Counted from the stretch's first letter, positions 37,101-45,905 are shown. The stretch: DNA of 64,000 nucleotides from Sinohyriopsis cumingii (GCA_028554795.2 CM068826.1:100089846-100153845); one strand, 5' to 3'. The notes: a model not told the origin generated them from the letters alone. Numbers and translations are program-made.

Positions 37101-39892
37101 AAAAAAATTTGTCTCAGTGTTCCAAGCGAAAAGATCGCGACATTCATTTTTCGATTTAAAAAATAATGAGGTTTTTGTAATATCTTGCTTCAAAATATAA
37201 GACATTAATGCGCACCTTCGTTCTTTCCTGTTATCTGAGAAAATCTCTCTTATCGATTAAGAAATTTTAAACTCTGACATTTATGAAACTTAATCCAGGA
37301 TCTTGAGTCGAAGCAAAGCATTGTCAAACAAATCTTTGTAGTTTCTCCCCAAAATACTAAATATTAAGCAAAGTTCGAATTATTTCCAGAAATCTTTTCA
37401 TATTTCAGGTTCTGTTTGCTTGTATTCCTCCGCCTTCAATTGGTGGCGGCTGGCTGACGTTCTTTTTATCCCTTGTTTTAATCGGCATAATGACAGCCAT
37501 TGTGGGAGACCTGGCGTCCATATTTGGTTGCCTTGTCGGGCTCTCGGATACAACTACTGCCATTACATTTGTGGCGTTGGGAACGAGTATGCCTGATACA
37601 TTTGCGAGCAAGCAGGCAGCTTTAGCGGAGAAATACGCTGACAGCTCGATCGGCAACGTCAATGGCAGCAATGCTGTGAATGTATTTCTTGGGCTAGGAC
37701 TGCCATGGTTAATTGCCAGTATATACTGGAATATTCAGGTAAATATGAAGTGGGAGAATTACGTTTTGTTTGATTTGTGCGTATATGTGTTTGTGTTGTG
37801 TGGAGAGAAGGAGAGGGAATTATGATATAAATGTTGTAGTTTTTACTCAATCAGCGCGCTCTCCTTCCCACTAATGACAGCCAACCATTCTACTGTAGGG
37901 ACCTTTATGGACCCACAGATTGAGGCCAAACTATCAGGGTTCCTTGAATCCATAAAAGCCTGGGGGAGGTGGCACCATCCCCTTCCTCAGGAACAACTAG
38001 CAGACTGCGGTGCAGTCAGAAAAGTGCCACATGCACAATTGTGCGCACGCCACTATAATTAAACTCAACAACAACAACAACAATCAGCGCATTTCCAAAT
38101 GTTTGGTGGGTAAATTTCCATTTAGCATTGATTATTTGATTTCCTGCACAATATTTTTGATTGAATTTTACTTACAATGGTACGAAATTTGTCAGTTCCA
38201 AAAGTATTTTGCCTATACATATATAAGCGTATGATCTTTGCGAGAACTTGTATATTTACTGTATTCAATATTCAAGTTATTACCTTTTTTATTTTAATAT
38301 GTGTTATATCACACACACACACACATACACATACACACACACACACAGATGAAATTAGCTAAGTCAAAATACATCAAAATACTATCTGATGGAGTAACAA
38401 ATCCTCATTAAATGACACATTTAATAAAAAAAACTCCTCGTTAAATGACGCATTTGGTAAAATATCCTCATTAAATGACGCATTTAGTAAAATTAATCGT
38501 CATTAAATGACACATTTAGTAAAACAAATCCTCATTAAATGACGCATTTAATAAAATATTCCTCATTAAATGACGCATTTCTTTTTTTAAAAATCCCCTT
38601 TAAATGACGCATTTAGTAAAATTAATCGTTATTAAATGACACATTTAGTAAAACAAATTCTCATTAAATGACGCATTTTGTAAAACAAATCCACATTAAA
38701 TGACGTATTTAATAAACATATTCATGATTAAATGACGTATCTAGCAAAAAAAAGATCCTCATTAAATTACGCATTGAGTAAAATTTGTCATCATAAAATG
38801 ACTCATTTAGTTTAAAAAATCCTCATTAAATGACGCATTTAGTAAAATTATTCATCATTAAATGACGCATTTAGTAAAAATAATCCTCGTTAAATGACGC
38901 ATTTAGTTCGAATAATCATCATTAAATGACGTATTTAGTATCTTTAGAGTTATCACTGTACTACTGTATCATGTCTTCAGTATTTAAATTTTTTAAAGAA
39001 GTAGATAAGACATAACAGCACCTGCCTTAAAAGCCAGTTTTGAATCTTGAAATTCTAGATTTCATCCCTGTTACCATCATATGTTCGACGTTCTAGTCAC
39101 CCATTAATGGTCAGTAGTGTACTTTGGTTTCCTCCACTTCATAGAGAGCTTCCGCAAGTAACAAATCTTTAGACACTTGGATGTGAATAATTTTGAGATG
39201 TTCCTGCTTTAGAACTGGGTGTAAAAGAATCGCGTAGAGAAGGAGCATTAGAATAGCATGGCGTGAACTGAGACACCCCAGTTTTTTTCCTTCTGCTTTT
39301 AGCTAATATCCAGTGTTTCTCTGTAATGGTAGAAGAAGTCTTTACTTACCAAATTGACCATTGCACTTTTTACAATTCCAATAAAAAGCTTACAAATATT
39401 ATGCAGACTTTAAAATGTTGACCTACAACAATTACAAAGAGCATTAGACAGTTGCGACCTATGCGTTTTATTACTTGCACACATGAGGAAACTGTCTCAA
39501 TTAAATAATTGTCTTGACATCGTTAAAGATAATTACGATTTGATTCACTTTGTTTTTCCAGGGTTCCACGTTTGACGTCCCGACCGGTGACATTGCCACC
39601 AGCGTCATTATCTATATGTTGGCCGCCACCCTGGCGATTATTATACTCGCAGTTAGAAGACATTTCGCCTTTTTCGGATGTGCTGAATTAGGTGGGCCTC
39701 GCGGACCCAAGATTTTTACAGCAATCCTAATATCTCTTTTGTGGATTTTGTATATTATTCTTTCCTCTTTAAACTCGTCTGGTACAATAAACATAAATGT
39801 ACACTAGTGGCAATTTAAAAAAAAAGTCTATTGTTTATGTTTGACAATTTAAACATCAAACATTATCAACATATCGATGTTTTTTAAATAAA
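11606..39892 (+). CDS. Na+/Ca2+ exchanger, SLC8/NCX family (whole gene, 9 coding exons)
   Basis: Plasma-membrane antiporter expected to export one Ca2+ in exchange for about three Na+. Coding exons at 11667-12345, 23137-23363, 24328-24527, 26297-26538, 28010-28242, 35251-35356, 36202-36380, 37409-37738 and 39562-39807 join in frame to 813 residues. All introns are GT-AG and every phase agrees. Residues about 29-206 form the N-terminal membrane half with the alpha-1 motif NLSLMAFGTSAPEI (N91). About 207-600 is the cytosolic loop with Calx-beta domains 1 and 2. About 623-813 is the C-terminal membrane half with the alpha-2 motif GTSMPDTFASK (from residue 680) and GNVNGSNAVNVFLG. Vertebrate NCX proteins are about 900-970 residues, so the loop is short. 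The basic XIP segment (YKYVYKRYR in mammals) is absent and replaced by a Cys-rich CCCRHNK stretch. Family assignment is firm; the exact paralogue is not. Confidence 0.96.
11667..12345 (+). CDS. Exchanger exon 1: N-terminal membrane half, alpha-1 repeat
   Basis: Residues 1-226 plus one base. The first ATG after an in-frame stop (11628) is used. The open frame runs on to 12353, but GGAATAG followed by GTAGGT gives a phase-1 donor that matches exon 2. NLSLMAFGTSAPEI and GTIVGSAAYNLL are the alpha-1 ion-binding repeat; in NCX proteins this Ser/Glu set coordinates Na+ and Ca2+. Unlike mammalian NCX1 there is no clear cleavable signal peptide; the start is only about 28 residues before the first helix, with potential N-glycosylation at NYTC. 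Confidence 0.96.
14250..14328. repeat. (GT)n-(GA)n compound microsatellite
   Basis: A GT run of about 36 bp passes directly into a GA run of about 43 bp. It accounts for the false frames of repeated Cys-Val and Arg-Glu here. Confidence 0.95.
14720..14905 (+). mobile_element. LINE reverse-transcriptase fragment
   Basis: Frame from 14723 reads NLLNWFDS, then LTGRQQYLSLAIAASL, then CVKYGVPQGSI followed by FLLFVNDSPSHM. This matches the fingers/palm region (NWFxSYLxxRxQ ... GVPQGSxLGPLLFLLFINDLP) of CR1/Jockey-type non-LTR reverse transcriptases. Two in-frame stops and loss of the rest of the element show a dead, truncated copy in the exchanger intron. Confidence 0.85.
16424..16456. repeat. (TC)n microsatellite
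   Basis: A TC run of about 33 bp in exchanger intron 1. Confidence 0.95.
17461..17811 (-). mobile_element. tRNA-derived SINE, family A, with (CA)n tail
   Basis: On the minus strand the 5' end has a tRNA-like box A (CCTAGTGGTTAGAGC), then a tRNA-like box B (GGTTCGATCCCC), then a body shared with five other copies here (TGTTAGGACTGGTCGGCCTG, GGTGTCAGGATAATGTGACT). It ends in TTAACGTAGC-type sequence (seen reversed) and a (CA)n tail, which appears as (TG)n at 17461-17493. A perfect 12-bp target-site duplication, TGCAGAAAAATG, flanks it at 17449-17460 and 17812-17823. This fixes both ends and shows that the microsatellite belongs to the SINE. Confidence 0.92.
17824..20626. other. Intron stretch without recognised features
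   Basis: AT-rich. Short frames at 19298-19495 (plus) and 19557-19751 (minus) have slightly protein-like composition and may be transposon relics, but I recognise no family. Confidence 0.35.
20627..20677. repeat. (ATT)n-(AGT)n microsatellite
   Basis: A trinucleotide ATT run followed by a short AGT run, in exchanger intron 1. Confidence 0.93.
23137..23363 (+). CDS. Exchanger exon 2: start of cytosolic loop
   Basis: Residues 227-302. The acceptor CACATTTCAG joins phase 1 to exon 1, making an Asp codon across the junction; the donor GAG/GTACAG leaves phase 0. ANIALAKLSEQQSHNRGWYR, then INAMRKITSG, aligns with the mammalian NCX segment ending in SRAFYRIQATRLMTG just before the first Calx-beta domain. 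This shows homology beyond the membrane repeats. Confidence 0.93.
23364..24327 (+). other. Exchanger intron 2
   Basis: Phase-0 intron of about 960 bp, AT-rich. I see no element or gene inside it. Confidence 0.85.
24328..24527 (+). CDS. Exchanger exon 3: first half of Calx-beta domain 1
   Basis: Residues 303-368 plus two bases. The acceptor TTTACTTATAG keeps phase 0; TATG/GTATGT is a near-consensus phase-2 donor. VEFTAVECAVMENEGKVRIG, then IRRYGNLNSEVTV, matches the opening strands of NCX CBD1 (Tyr-x-Cys-x-Glu-Asn ... IIRRGG ... V), including the early acidic residue used in Ca2+ binding. An alternative in-frame acceptor at 24336 would drop three residues. Confidence 0.9.
24528..26296 (+). 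other. Exchanger intron 3
   Basis: Phase-2 intron of about 1.8 kb. Apart from an ATGT/GGTA simple repeat (about 26125-26215) just before the acceptor, I see nothing in it. Confidence 0.85.
26125..26215. repeat. Tetranucleotide ATGT/ATGC/GGTA repeat
   Basis: A degenerate tetranucleotide run that changes from ATGT through GATG and GCAT to GGTA units. It lies within 90 bp of exchanger exon 4. Confidence 0.9.
26297..26538 (+). CDS. Exchanger exon 4: second half of Calx-beta domain 1
   Basis: Residues 369-449 plus one base. The acceptor TTTAATCAG completes a Trp codon; the donor is GATG/GTAAGC. VEDYIPF, DIVDDNIWEPDEYF and IINDD match the three acidic groups of NCX CBD1 (mammalian GSDYEF, IIDDDIFEEDENF, IFDDD). 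Residues equivalent to D421, D446, D447, E451, E454, D499 and D500 are acidic; the D498 equivalent is Asn. The high-affinity Ca2+ sensor is therefore probably functional. Confidence 0.95.
26539..28009 (+). other. Exchanger intron 4
   Basis: Phase-1 intron of about 1.5 kb. It contains a poorly conserved duplicated segment with TAACTAATCGTxTGTCT and TTATCAGCGTAACTA motifs near 27530-27680. No gene was recognised. Confidence 0.8.
28010..28242 (+). CDS. Exchanger exon 5: Calx-beta domain 2, first part
   Basis: Residues 450-527. The acceptor TTTTTGATAG restores a Glu codon (phase 1); the donor is AAT/GTACGT (phase 0). GTLTFSKPSYVVREGHGTAQ, then VFVNRL and RISVRYRTCDLTA, is a clear Calx-beta fold. 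VDILKSN sits where mammalian CBD2 has VIDDEEYEKN, so the acidic Ca2+ ligand cluster is missing. By comparison with insect CALX, whose second domain does not bind Ca2+, this domain may be purely structural. Confidence 0.93.
28398..28465. repeat. (AAT)n-(GAA)n microsatellite
   Basis: ATA/AAT triplets followed by GAA/GGA triplets, in exchanger intron 5. Confidence 0.9.
30770..31060 (-). mobile_element. LINE C-terminal fragment
   Basis: Minus-strand translation gives TPTLNYGSEFWGFYEAYDIE, then KVNLLFCKYILRTSKSPPNA and LERFRMQSIRYKCMQKC. This matches the conserved end of non-LTR reverse-transcriptase ORFs (LLYGSEVWGF ... HLHFCKxILxVKKSTPN ... GxxPL). The rest of the element is missing and frames are decayed. 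It is an old copy lying opposite to the exchanger gene. Confidence 0.85.
32588..32932 (+). mobile_element. tRNA-derived SINE, family A, with (CA)n tail
   Basis: Plus-strand copy: box A near 32607 (AAATGGTTAGAGCG), box B near 32642 (GAATTCGAACC), the shared body, then TTAAAGCTGCGTTAAAAATC and a (CA)n tail (32891-32932). A 9-bp target-site duplication, CTTATTAAT, lies at 32579-32587 and 32933-32941. Confidence 0.9.
33749..34145 (+). mobile_element. tRNA-derived SINE, family A, with (CT)n(CA)n tail
   Basis: Plus-strand copy with box A GGCCTAGTGGTCAGAGCG; box B is degraded (AGAACCCAGGC). The full shared body follows, ending in TTAAAGTTACATTAAAATCC. The tail is a CT run followed by a CA run. Only a weak flanking duplication is visible, so the ends are approximate. 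Confidence 0.85.
35251..35356 (+). CDS. Exchanger exon 6: end of Calx-beta domain 2
   Basis: Residues 528-562 plus one base, only 106 bp. The acceptor TTTCTACTTTGATAG and donor GATG/GTAAGA are strong. It reads VPEMSNSFCVELFEPTAGAQ, then IGKVKKCIVTIVSDD, matching the last strands of a Calx-beta domain (FFLEI ... VTI.DD). A micro-exon like this is easily missed by gene finders. Confidence 0.93.
35357..36201 (+). other. Exchanger intron 6
   Basis: Phase-1 intron of 845 bp, AT-rich. No feature was recognised except a short TTA repeat at its start. Confidence 0.85.
36202..36380 (+). CDS. Exchanger exon 7: end of cytosolic loop
   Basis: Residues 563-622. The acceptor ATTTTCTTCAG and donor AAA/GTAAGT are strong. 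STWLEQFQHAI ... VLDYVLHFCSFFWK matches the mammalian NCX segment SWREQFIEAI ... CFDYVMHFLTVFWK just before the second membrane half. Confidence 0.95.
36381..37408 (+). other. Exchanger intron 7
   Basis: Phase-0 intron of about 1 kb. It contains a GAT/AAT trinucleotide repeat field (about 36580-36690); nothing else was recognised. Confidence 0.85.
36580..36690. repeat. (GAT)n-(AAT)n microsatellite
   Basis: GATGAT and AATAAT triplet runs with CAACAG interruptions. False poly-Met/Ile and poly-Leu/Ser frames result. Confidence 0.9.
37409..37738 (+). CDS. Exchanger exon 8: alpha-2 repeat
   Basis: Residues 623-732, exactly 110 codons, phase 0 at both ends (acceptor CATATTTCAG, donor CAG/GTAAAT). 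GDLASIFGCLVGL, FVALGTSMPDTFASK and IGNVNGSNAVNVFLGLGLPW are near-identical to mammalian NCX. The Asp and Ser/Thr of alpha-2 that bind ions are intact, so transport should be possible. Confidence 0.97.
37858..38080 (+). mobile_element. Short retroelement insertion with (CAA)n tail
   Basis: A 223-bp segment ending in CTCAACAACAACAACAA and flanked by a perfect 10-bp duplication, CAATCAGCGC, at 37848-37857 and 38081-38090. The duplication and A-rich tail show target-primed insertion of a SINE or a 5'-truncated LINE. I see no tRNA boxes, so a LINE 3' end is more likely. The family is not recognised. Confidence 0.8.
38396..38940. repeat. 32-bp tandem array, 17 copies
   Basis: Seventeen units built on CCTCATTAAATGACGCATTT followed by AGTAAAATAAT. 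The TTAAATGAC core is nearly invariant, and the next bases alternate between GCA, ACA, GTA and TCA. It lies in the last intron of the exchanger gene. Confidence 0.95.
39562..39807 (+). CDS. Exchanger exon 9: last membrane helices and stop
   Basis: Residues 733-813 and stop (acceptor TGTTTTTCCAG). FDVPTGDIATSVIIYMLAAT is followed by a helix, then GCAELGGPRGPKIFTAILIS and LLWILYIILSSLNSSG. This matches the NCX C terminus (IGGELGGPRTAKLLTSCLFV, LLWLLYIFFSSLEAY). Confidence 0.96.
   Translation, partial: GSTFDVPTGDIATSVIIYMLAATLAIIILAVRRHFAFFGCAELGGPRGPKIFTAILISLLWILYIILSSLNSSGTININVH
39887..39892 (+). terminator. Poly(A) signal of the exchanger gene
   Basis: AATAAA about 80 nt after the stop codon, the first on the plus strand downstream. 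Confidence 0.7.
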
Positions 39893-40028
39893 ATTATTAT
39901 TTAAATAATGTATAAATGTTTAAAAAAAATTATAGCTTGTAGGTGTCAGCACCAATAATAGTCGAGATGACGGATGTTAATTTTCATTCACATAAAACGT
40001 CGTTACTTCATTGAAAAAACGTAGCCTA

Positions 40029-40175
<147 letters not shown>

Positions 40176-41782
40176 TATTGGAACGTTAATTAAATTTTGG
40201 GAAATGAATGTTTTAGATATCTTTATCATGATTAAAAAATAAGACATGAACAGCAAGTGTAAATAATTTTTAACTTTGGTTTCCAATCAAGAGTGTTAGA
40301 TTTTATTTTTCCAAAAGAAGGCTAGAGTATGTGACCGTACCACTCCGTGCCCCCTAGCTTGCCTGTACACATGTTGAGCCTTTTATATACACAGACATTA
40401 ACATATGTCTGAAAGGAAGAAAAGATAGTAACACGGACAGCACTTACCAGCTTCTATTATGTGCAATTTCCTTCTTTAAATTTTGATTGCATATTTTATA
40501 TTTTCTAACGTTACATTTGTAGATTACGTTCTGCAAAGTACTTGGAAAGTTTGGGTTTTTATCCCCACCGGAAGTTGAAGATCGACCATGTCTGTTGATA
40601 TTATGCATGTAGCATTGGGGTATATATTAAGGCTTTATAAAAGTAGCATACTCTCATACGTCACTAGTTTTAATTTGAATACAGTCGATTAGGGCAGGCA
40701 ACTTGGACTTGGCAATAATCCCAAAATTACATATTTATTCACAGTCGGGTAAACATGTATTGTAAACAAATAAGCATGGCTTTCTCACGATCACACACAC
40801 ACATACACACACACACACAAACACTTGAGTTTATATCATGTCTAATTCCAACCTTTGGGACATTCTTAAAATGCAACTTTTGCATATTGTGCCTGCAAAA
40901 TTAAACCTTTTAAATAAACAGTAATGCTGTGGTCAGCCGCTGCATTGTTGGGCCGTGTAAATTTACTTTTTACGATCTGCATGAAACAGCTGACTTCACG
41001 TAGAACATATTTACATCACACGGATCATAAAGAAATGCAAGTTTATGTCCAACGGATGAGATGTTGTTTTGAACTTGTCATCAACATGGCAACATTCATG
41101 GTTCCGCATAATGCATAACTAAGCACAGTGGTTCAAAAGGCAGGGGTGGGCTAAGATACCGTATATGGTCAAAAGTGATTGGTCACTTGCAAATGTACAT
41201 GCACAGCATTCTTGCTTTTCCCCAGTGGTTTAAACTCCTTAGCAAAAACAAGTTTTTAAATTGTTTGCTTGTTTTGTTTGGCTTGGGTCACGGAAAAATT
41301 TAAACAAAATTTGTTTGAATTTGTTTCGTACATTATTTTATGTCATTTGAACAATTGTTATAAACTGATTTCAGCGCAGTTTTGTTGTTAACTCAAATGA
41401 TGCATTATCGATTAGGAAAATATGTATGTTTTTGAGTGTAGTTTAGCCATTGAAATATTTGCTGACATAAAAATTATGAGATCCAAACTTGTGGTAAGGT
41501 GTGGAGCATTAAAAGACAACTCCCTAGTCATATGTTGGAAACGTACTTTTTTAAGGATGTTGCAGTCTACATGAAATAAACTTTGACAACGCTTTCAAAC
41601 ACTGGATTGACACAAGTTGCTGTACCCATGCATGTTTCTGTTTTAACGTTGTCCATTTATTATTTTATTTAATGATGTTTTGTAACACTGGTTACAAAAA
41701 AAATATAAAAAAATGAAATATTTTCACCTTGAAATAAAATAATTGAGTCAAAATAAACACGTTTTATCACATACTTGTGTTT

Positions 41783-41827
<45 letters not shown>

Positions 41828-42043
41828 GGCACACACACGCACACACAAACAGAATAAATTCATAAGAGAACTAATAATTTGAAGATTTAAAGAGAAACGC
41901 AAACACAGGAAATGTAAACAAAAGTACAATAGAGCCACTGGGGTCAGAACACTGTTGCACCAATATTAAGGTTTGAGAGAAGAAAAAAAAACTATTATGC
42001 GCACTAGATTTACTTCTTGATAAGAGCTGGAGCAAATATTCTG
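40176..42043. other. Intergenic stretch
   Basis: No coding feature was recognised. It holds a CA repeat (about 40793-40820) and a CT run (about 41787-41824). Confidence 0.5.
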
Positions 42044-42387
42044 AACCGCTCCGGTGGCCCAAATGATTAGAGCGTCTGCCTCGGATGAGGAAGGTCGCGG
42101 GTTAGAAACCCGTTGAGTCATGCCAAAGAAATAGTACTAGCAGAGGTTAGTGTTAGGACTGGTCGGTCTAATGTCAGGATAATGTGAATGGGTGGGACAT
42201 GATATTACATGTCTGGTGCTTGATTCCCTACTGCTAGACATAATTATAAACTACCACACTGCAGACATCGTAACGATATGAACGATATGACTAATGTTGT
42301 TAAAACTACGTTTAAAAAACGAACAAAACAAACAAACAAACAAACTATAAAACTACAAATAACAAAACACACACACACACACACACA
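42044..42387 (+). mobile_element. tRNA-derived SINE, family A (degenerate)
   Basis: Begins ACCGCTCCGGTGGCCCAAAT with box A AAATGATTAGAGCG and box B near 42100 (GGGTTAGAAACCC). The body is shortened in the middle compared with other copies but keeps GTTAGTGTTAGGACTGGTCG and the AAACTACGTTTAAAAAA end. An (AAAC)n and (CA)n tail follows. Confidence 0.85.
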
Positions 42388-42485
42388 TTTTCTAAAAAAA
42401 AACAAAAATGATGTGTTTCACGGCATTTTTTAAAGAATAATACCCTTAAAATTGCATACCCGTAAAAACTACCTAAATCAACAGT

Positions 42486-42660
42486 CTCGCACTTGATATG
42501 CACATCGTATGTGTTAGCGATAGTTTTGCACTTGATATACACATCATATGTGTTGGCAATAGTTTTGCACTTGATATACACATCGTATGTGTTGGCAATA
42601 GTTTTGCACTTGATATACACATCGTATGTGTTGGCAATAGTTTTGCACTTGATATGCAGA
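42486..42660. repeat. 39-bp tandem array, about 4.5 copies
   Basis: Unit built on CTTGATATACACATCGTATG followed by TGTTGGCAATAGTTTTGCA. Because 39 is a multiple of three, it stays open in several frames on both strands; I do not regard these as genes. Confidence 0.93.
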
Positions 42661-44270
42661 ACATAATTGTGACCTATGGGGAAAACATTACAAATTGTGT
42701 TAGTTTAAAGGCAATATCTGTGTACAAAATGGCAAAATTTTGATCACCGACTTGAGTGCACTATATAATTGCTCCATTCAACCTGGCTGTATTTTTGTAT
42801 TGTTAACTGACTGAATTTATTTAAATGCTCTAATAAATGCTCCAAGTTCTTATATTGGTTGGGATAAAATGAAACTTTACTGATTCGAACCGAATAATTA
42901 CAATATGTTTATGTCCTGACAGTACGGTGAACCAAAAAGATTTAAAACTTCCCTGATCGTTGCAAGATTATTCATTTTATTGTAGCAGTAATAAGTTGTT
43001 TTTCAACGCTAAATTTTATCGGTGAAACAGTAATTTTTGCCTTGTAACGATATAAGAACGATATTAATGACACGGGTGTCATTGCAGAGGTGTCTGTATT
43101 TGTTGAACTTGTATTCATACACTCACATACCCTTGCAACAATATTCAAATGCATGTGTGTAATTATTTGTTTATTGCGACAGTATGGTATGTTTAATCGT
43201 TACAACAGTAACTACAGTCTTGTAACGGTCATGTTTTTCGTCGTGATGAAAACAATTGTTTTACGGTTTTTAAAGATAGTTTTATCGTTATAACATTAAT
43301 CGCTATTGTTATATTTATTATATTTAGTTTATATATGATTTAATTTAATTGTTTGTTTGTTAGTTTTAAATTCTTTATTCCATTACATGCTATTTCAGTG
43401 TAACTTTATTTACTGGATTTGATATTGTCCAGATTGGAGTTCAGTTCTGACTGTTTTTAAAATAAATTTTTTGACGTAAACAGCTAATACTAGAGACAGT
43501 GTTACTAATGTTGACATATTTAAAGACCTTGATTCAGAACCAGTGATAGTTTGTGGTAAACAACATTTTTTTTAATAGCCTTTCCCAGAGTAAAAACCAT
43601 TGATTTAAGTTAAGGGTATACTATGAGAACGTGATGTTAGGCATGTTTAAAGCTTCTATTTTGTTCTAGAAAGATGACATTGTGACCCTCATCCGGGAAT
43701 CTGTTTTGCGTCTTAGACTTATTACTAATGTTCTGAGAAAGAATTATCATTCGTGCTTAACACTTGAGACCTCCAGGTGTTTTGTAATGTGTCCTGTTTG
43801 GGCTAATTATTTTTTGTCTTCAAATTATTTGGATTTCAAGTAATTGTTTCCCTGGAAATATTAGTGCTCTAAACTAATTCTTGGACAGGGACATTAATCG
43901 AAATTTATACAGAATTCAAAACCTGGAATAATATTTTATTTGATTCAACAAGAGACTGTTTACACTGCAGCACTTCACAGATTACAACAGATATCATCGT
44001 CTTCCATTTTGGATTTCATCGGGATTCGAACTCAGTTTCATTTAGGACTTTGTAAAAGTAGGACTTCTTTTTTAATTCTTTGATTAATTTTGGATTTGAT
44101 TCGTAGAACCGTAAGTTCTTTTTCTCTTTTTACTTTCTTTTTCTAGGGGCTTAAATCATTTGTAAAATTTTACAAAGCTTGTTGTCTTCACTTTTTATTG
44201 TTACGTTTTGTAACAGCCTATATACAATTAGCAAATAATTACTTACCTTTGTAAAGAAAAAACTTACGAC
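42661..44270. other. Intergenic stretch
   Basis: AT-rich and without a recognisable gene, RNA or mobile element. Confidence 0.45.
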
Positions 44271-44406
44271 TGGTGTGGTATGTATGTATGTATGTATGTA
44301 TGTATGTATGTATGTATGTATGTATGTATGTGTGTGTGTGTGTGTATGTGTGTGTATGTATGTATGTGTGTGTATGTATGCGTGCGCGCGCGTGTGTGTG
44401 TGTGTG
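44271..44406. repeat. (ATGT)n-(GT)n microsatellite
   Basis: Tetranucleotide TATG units followed by GT/CG units. The GT part joins the tail of the minus-strand SINE that follows. Confidence 0.93.
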
Positions 44407-44678
44407 TGATTTTTTAGTCATATCGCTACGATGTCTGCAGTGTGGCAGTTTATAGTGATGTCTAGCACTGGGGCATCATGTCGCAGACATGTAGCACGAT
44501 GTCCCGCCCAGTCACATTATCCTGACACCAGGCTGACCAGTCTTAACGTTAACCTCTTAATCCTGAGCGCCAAGCGAGGCAGCTGTTAGTACCATTTTTG
44601 TAAGTCTTTGATACGACTTGGCCAGGGATGGAACCCACGACCTCCCGCATCCGAGGCGGACACTCTTGCCACTATTCC
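44407..44678 (-). mobile_element. tRNA-derived SINE, family A, with well-kept duplication
   Basis: Minus-strand copy with intact body and promoter part (GCCTCGGATGCGGGAGGTCG, GGGTTCCATCC). A perfect 14-bp target-site duplication, ACTGGTGTGGTATG, lies at 44269-44282 and 44679-44692. TATG arrays follow both duplications, so insertion occurred at the edge of an existing (TATG)n tract or tract material spread from it. Confidence 0.9.
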
Positions 44679-44689
44679 ACTGGTGTGGT

Positions 44690-44808
44690 ATGGTATGTAT
44701 GTATGTATGTATGTATGTATGTATGTATGTATGTATGTATGTATGTATGTATGCATGCATGCATGCATGCATGCGTGTGTGTGTGTGTGCGTGTGTGTGT
44801 GTGTGTCT
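44690..44808. repeat. (ATGT)n-(ATGC)n-(GT)n microsatellite
   Basis: Pure TATG units shading into ATGC and then GT. It accounts for the Tyr-Val-Cys-Met frames on both strands. Confidence 0.95.
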
Positions 44809-45529
44809 ATCAAGGAGGTGAACAAAGAAACCGTTCAAGACTTAGTGGATTAACAAGTACTTTTAAAGAATTGATTCATGTTGTTTCAATCTGCAAAGCT
44901 GGAAGAACCATAACAGACCAGGCATCTGGTGAGAGATTTACAAAGAGACATTCGCAAATACAATTCCAACTAGATTTAAGACTACTCCTCTCGAGATTCA
45001 AGATAATTGTTATTTATGTCAAGAGTCCCATGATGTCCACAACGTCAGCCCTCCAAGGCTGGAGAAAAGAAAACTAAAACTAAAGATACTTGTTTCCAAC
45101 GTCAAGAAAAATGGCTCTGGTTTACACTGTCCCAAGAAAAATCAAACAAGGAGGAGAAGAGCTCAGTAACAGATTCAGGAGCTATTCAAAGACGCGGGAC
45201 ATGCAGTAGAAACAGTGGAAGACAATTCGATGTCAGTGAAGAAATTAAAAAAGAAAAACAGTAAGCACAAACAAATAGGCTCTTGGGATGTGTTCTGAAA
45301 TTTATTTTGATTCTCATTCAGGAAAATATGCCAGACAAATACAACCGATAACTGGGTAACTTCTCAATGAAAGAATTCAAATCTAGGGCTACAAAAGCGA
45401 ATGTAGTATAGCGAATGTGTGTTGACCATGATAAGGTAATACAAATTGTGTTTTTGCTCGTTTCTTCATCTTGTTTAATGTCTATAGGAGATTATGCCAG
45501 TGTGAGCACTTCACCTTGTCTACAGTCTT

Positions 45530-45905
45530 AGTGAACACGCACTTTTGTGTCCACTAGTATATGCATGTTTGTTTCACATAGTGTACATGTATGTTTGTGC
45601 CCAATAGTGAATATGTACTTTTGTTTCTGATAGTGTATATATGTTTGCGACAGATAGTATATATGTATGTTTGTGTCTGATAGAGTCATTTATTTGTGTC
45701 TGACAGTGAATATGTATTTTTGTTTCTGATAGTGTATACGTGTGTTTTAGTCTGATATTGTATACATGTCTGTGTCTGGTAGTGTATATGTATGTGTGTG
45801 TTTGTTAAGTTTATATGTATGTTTGTGGATGATAGTGAATATGTATTTTTATGACTGATAATATTAGTATGCGTGTGCCTGTTAGCATAAATATGTGTTT
45901 GTGTT
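45530..45905. repeat. Degenerate tandem array around GATAGTGTATATGTATG
   Basis: About 12 diverged units of roughly 30 bp built on TTTGTGTCTGATAGTGTATA followed by TGTATG. It looks like an old array blurred by substitutions. Confidence 0.75.

Larger units (their letters stand above)
37739..39561 (+). other. Exchanger intron 8
   Basis: Phase-0 intron of about 1.8 kb, mostly occupied by an inserted retroelement end (37858-38080), a CA repeat (about 38310-38347) and a 17-copy 32-bp tandem array. Confidence 0.88.

Noticed and set aside
38396-38940. CRISPR-like array (regular repeats)
   Set aside because: The repeats run head to tail with no unique spacers, in an intron of an animal gene.
42345-42743. 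Open frames of up to 91 codons on both strands
   Set aside because: The 39-bp tandem array is a multiple of three and keeps all frames open; no domain.
44628-45077. 149-codon open frame on the plus strand
   Set aside because: It runs through a SINE end and (ATGT)n/(GT)n repeats; most of its residues are repeat-coded and there is no domain.
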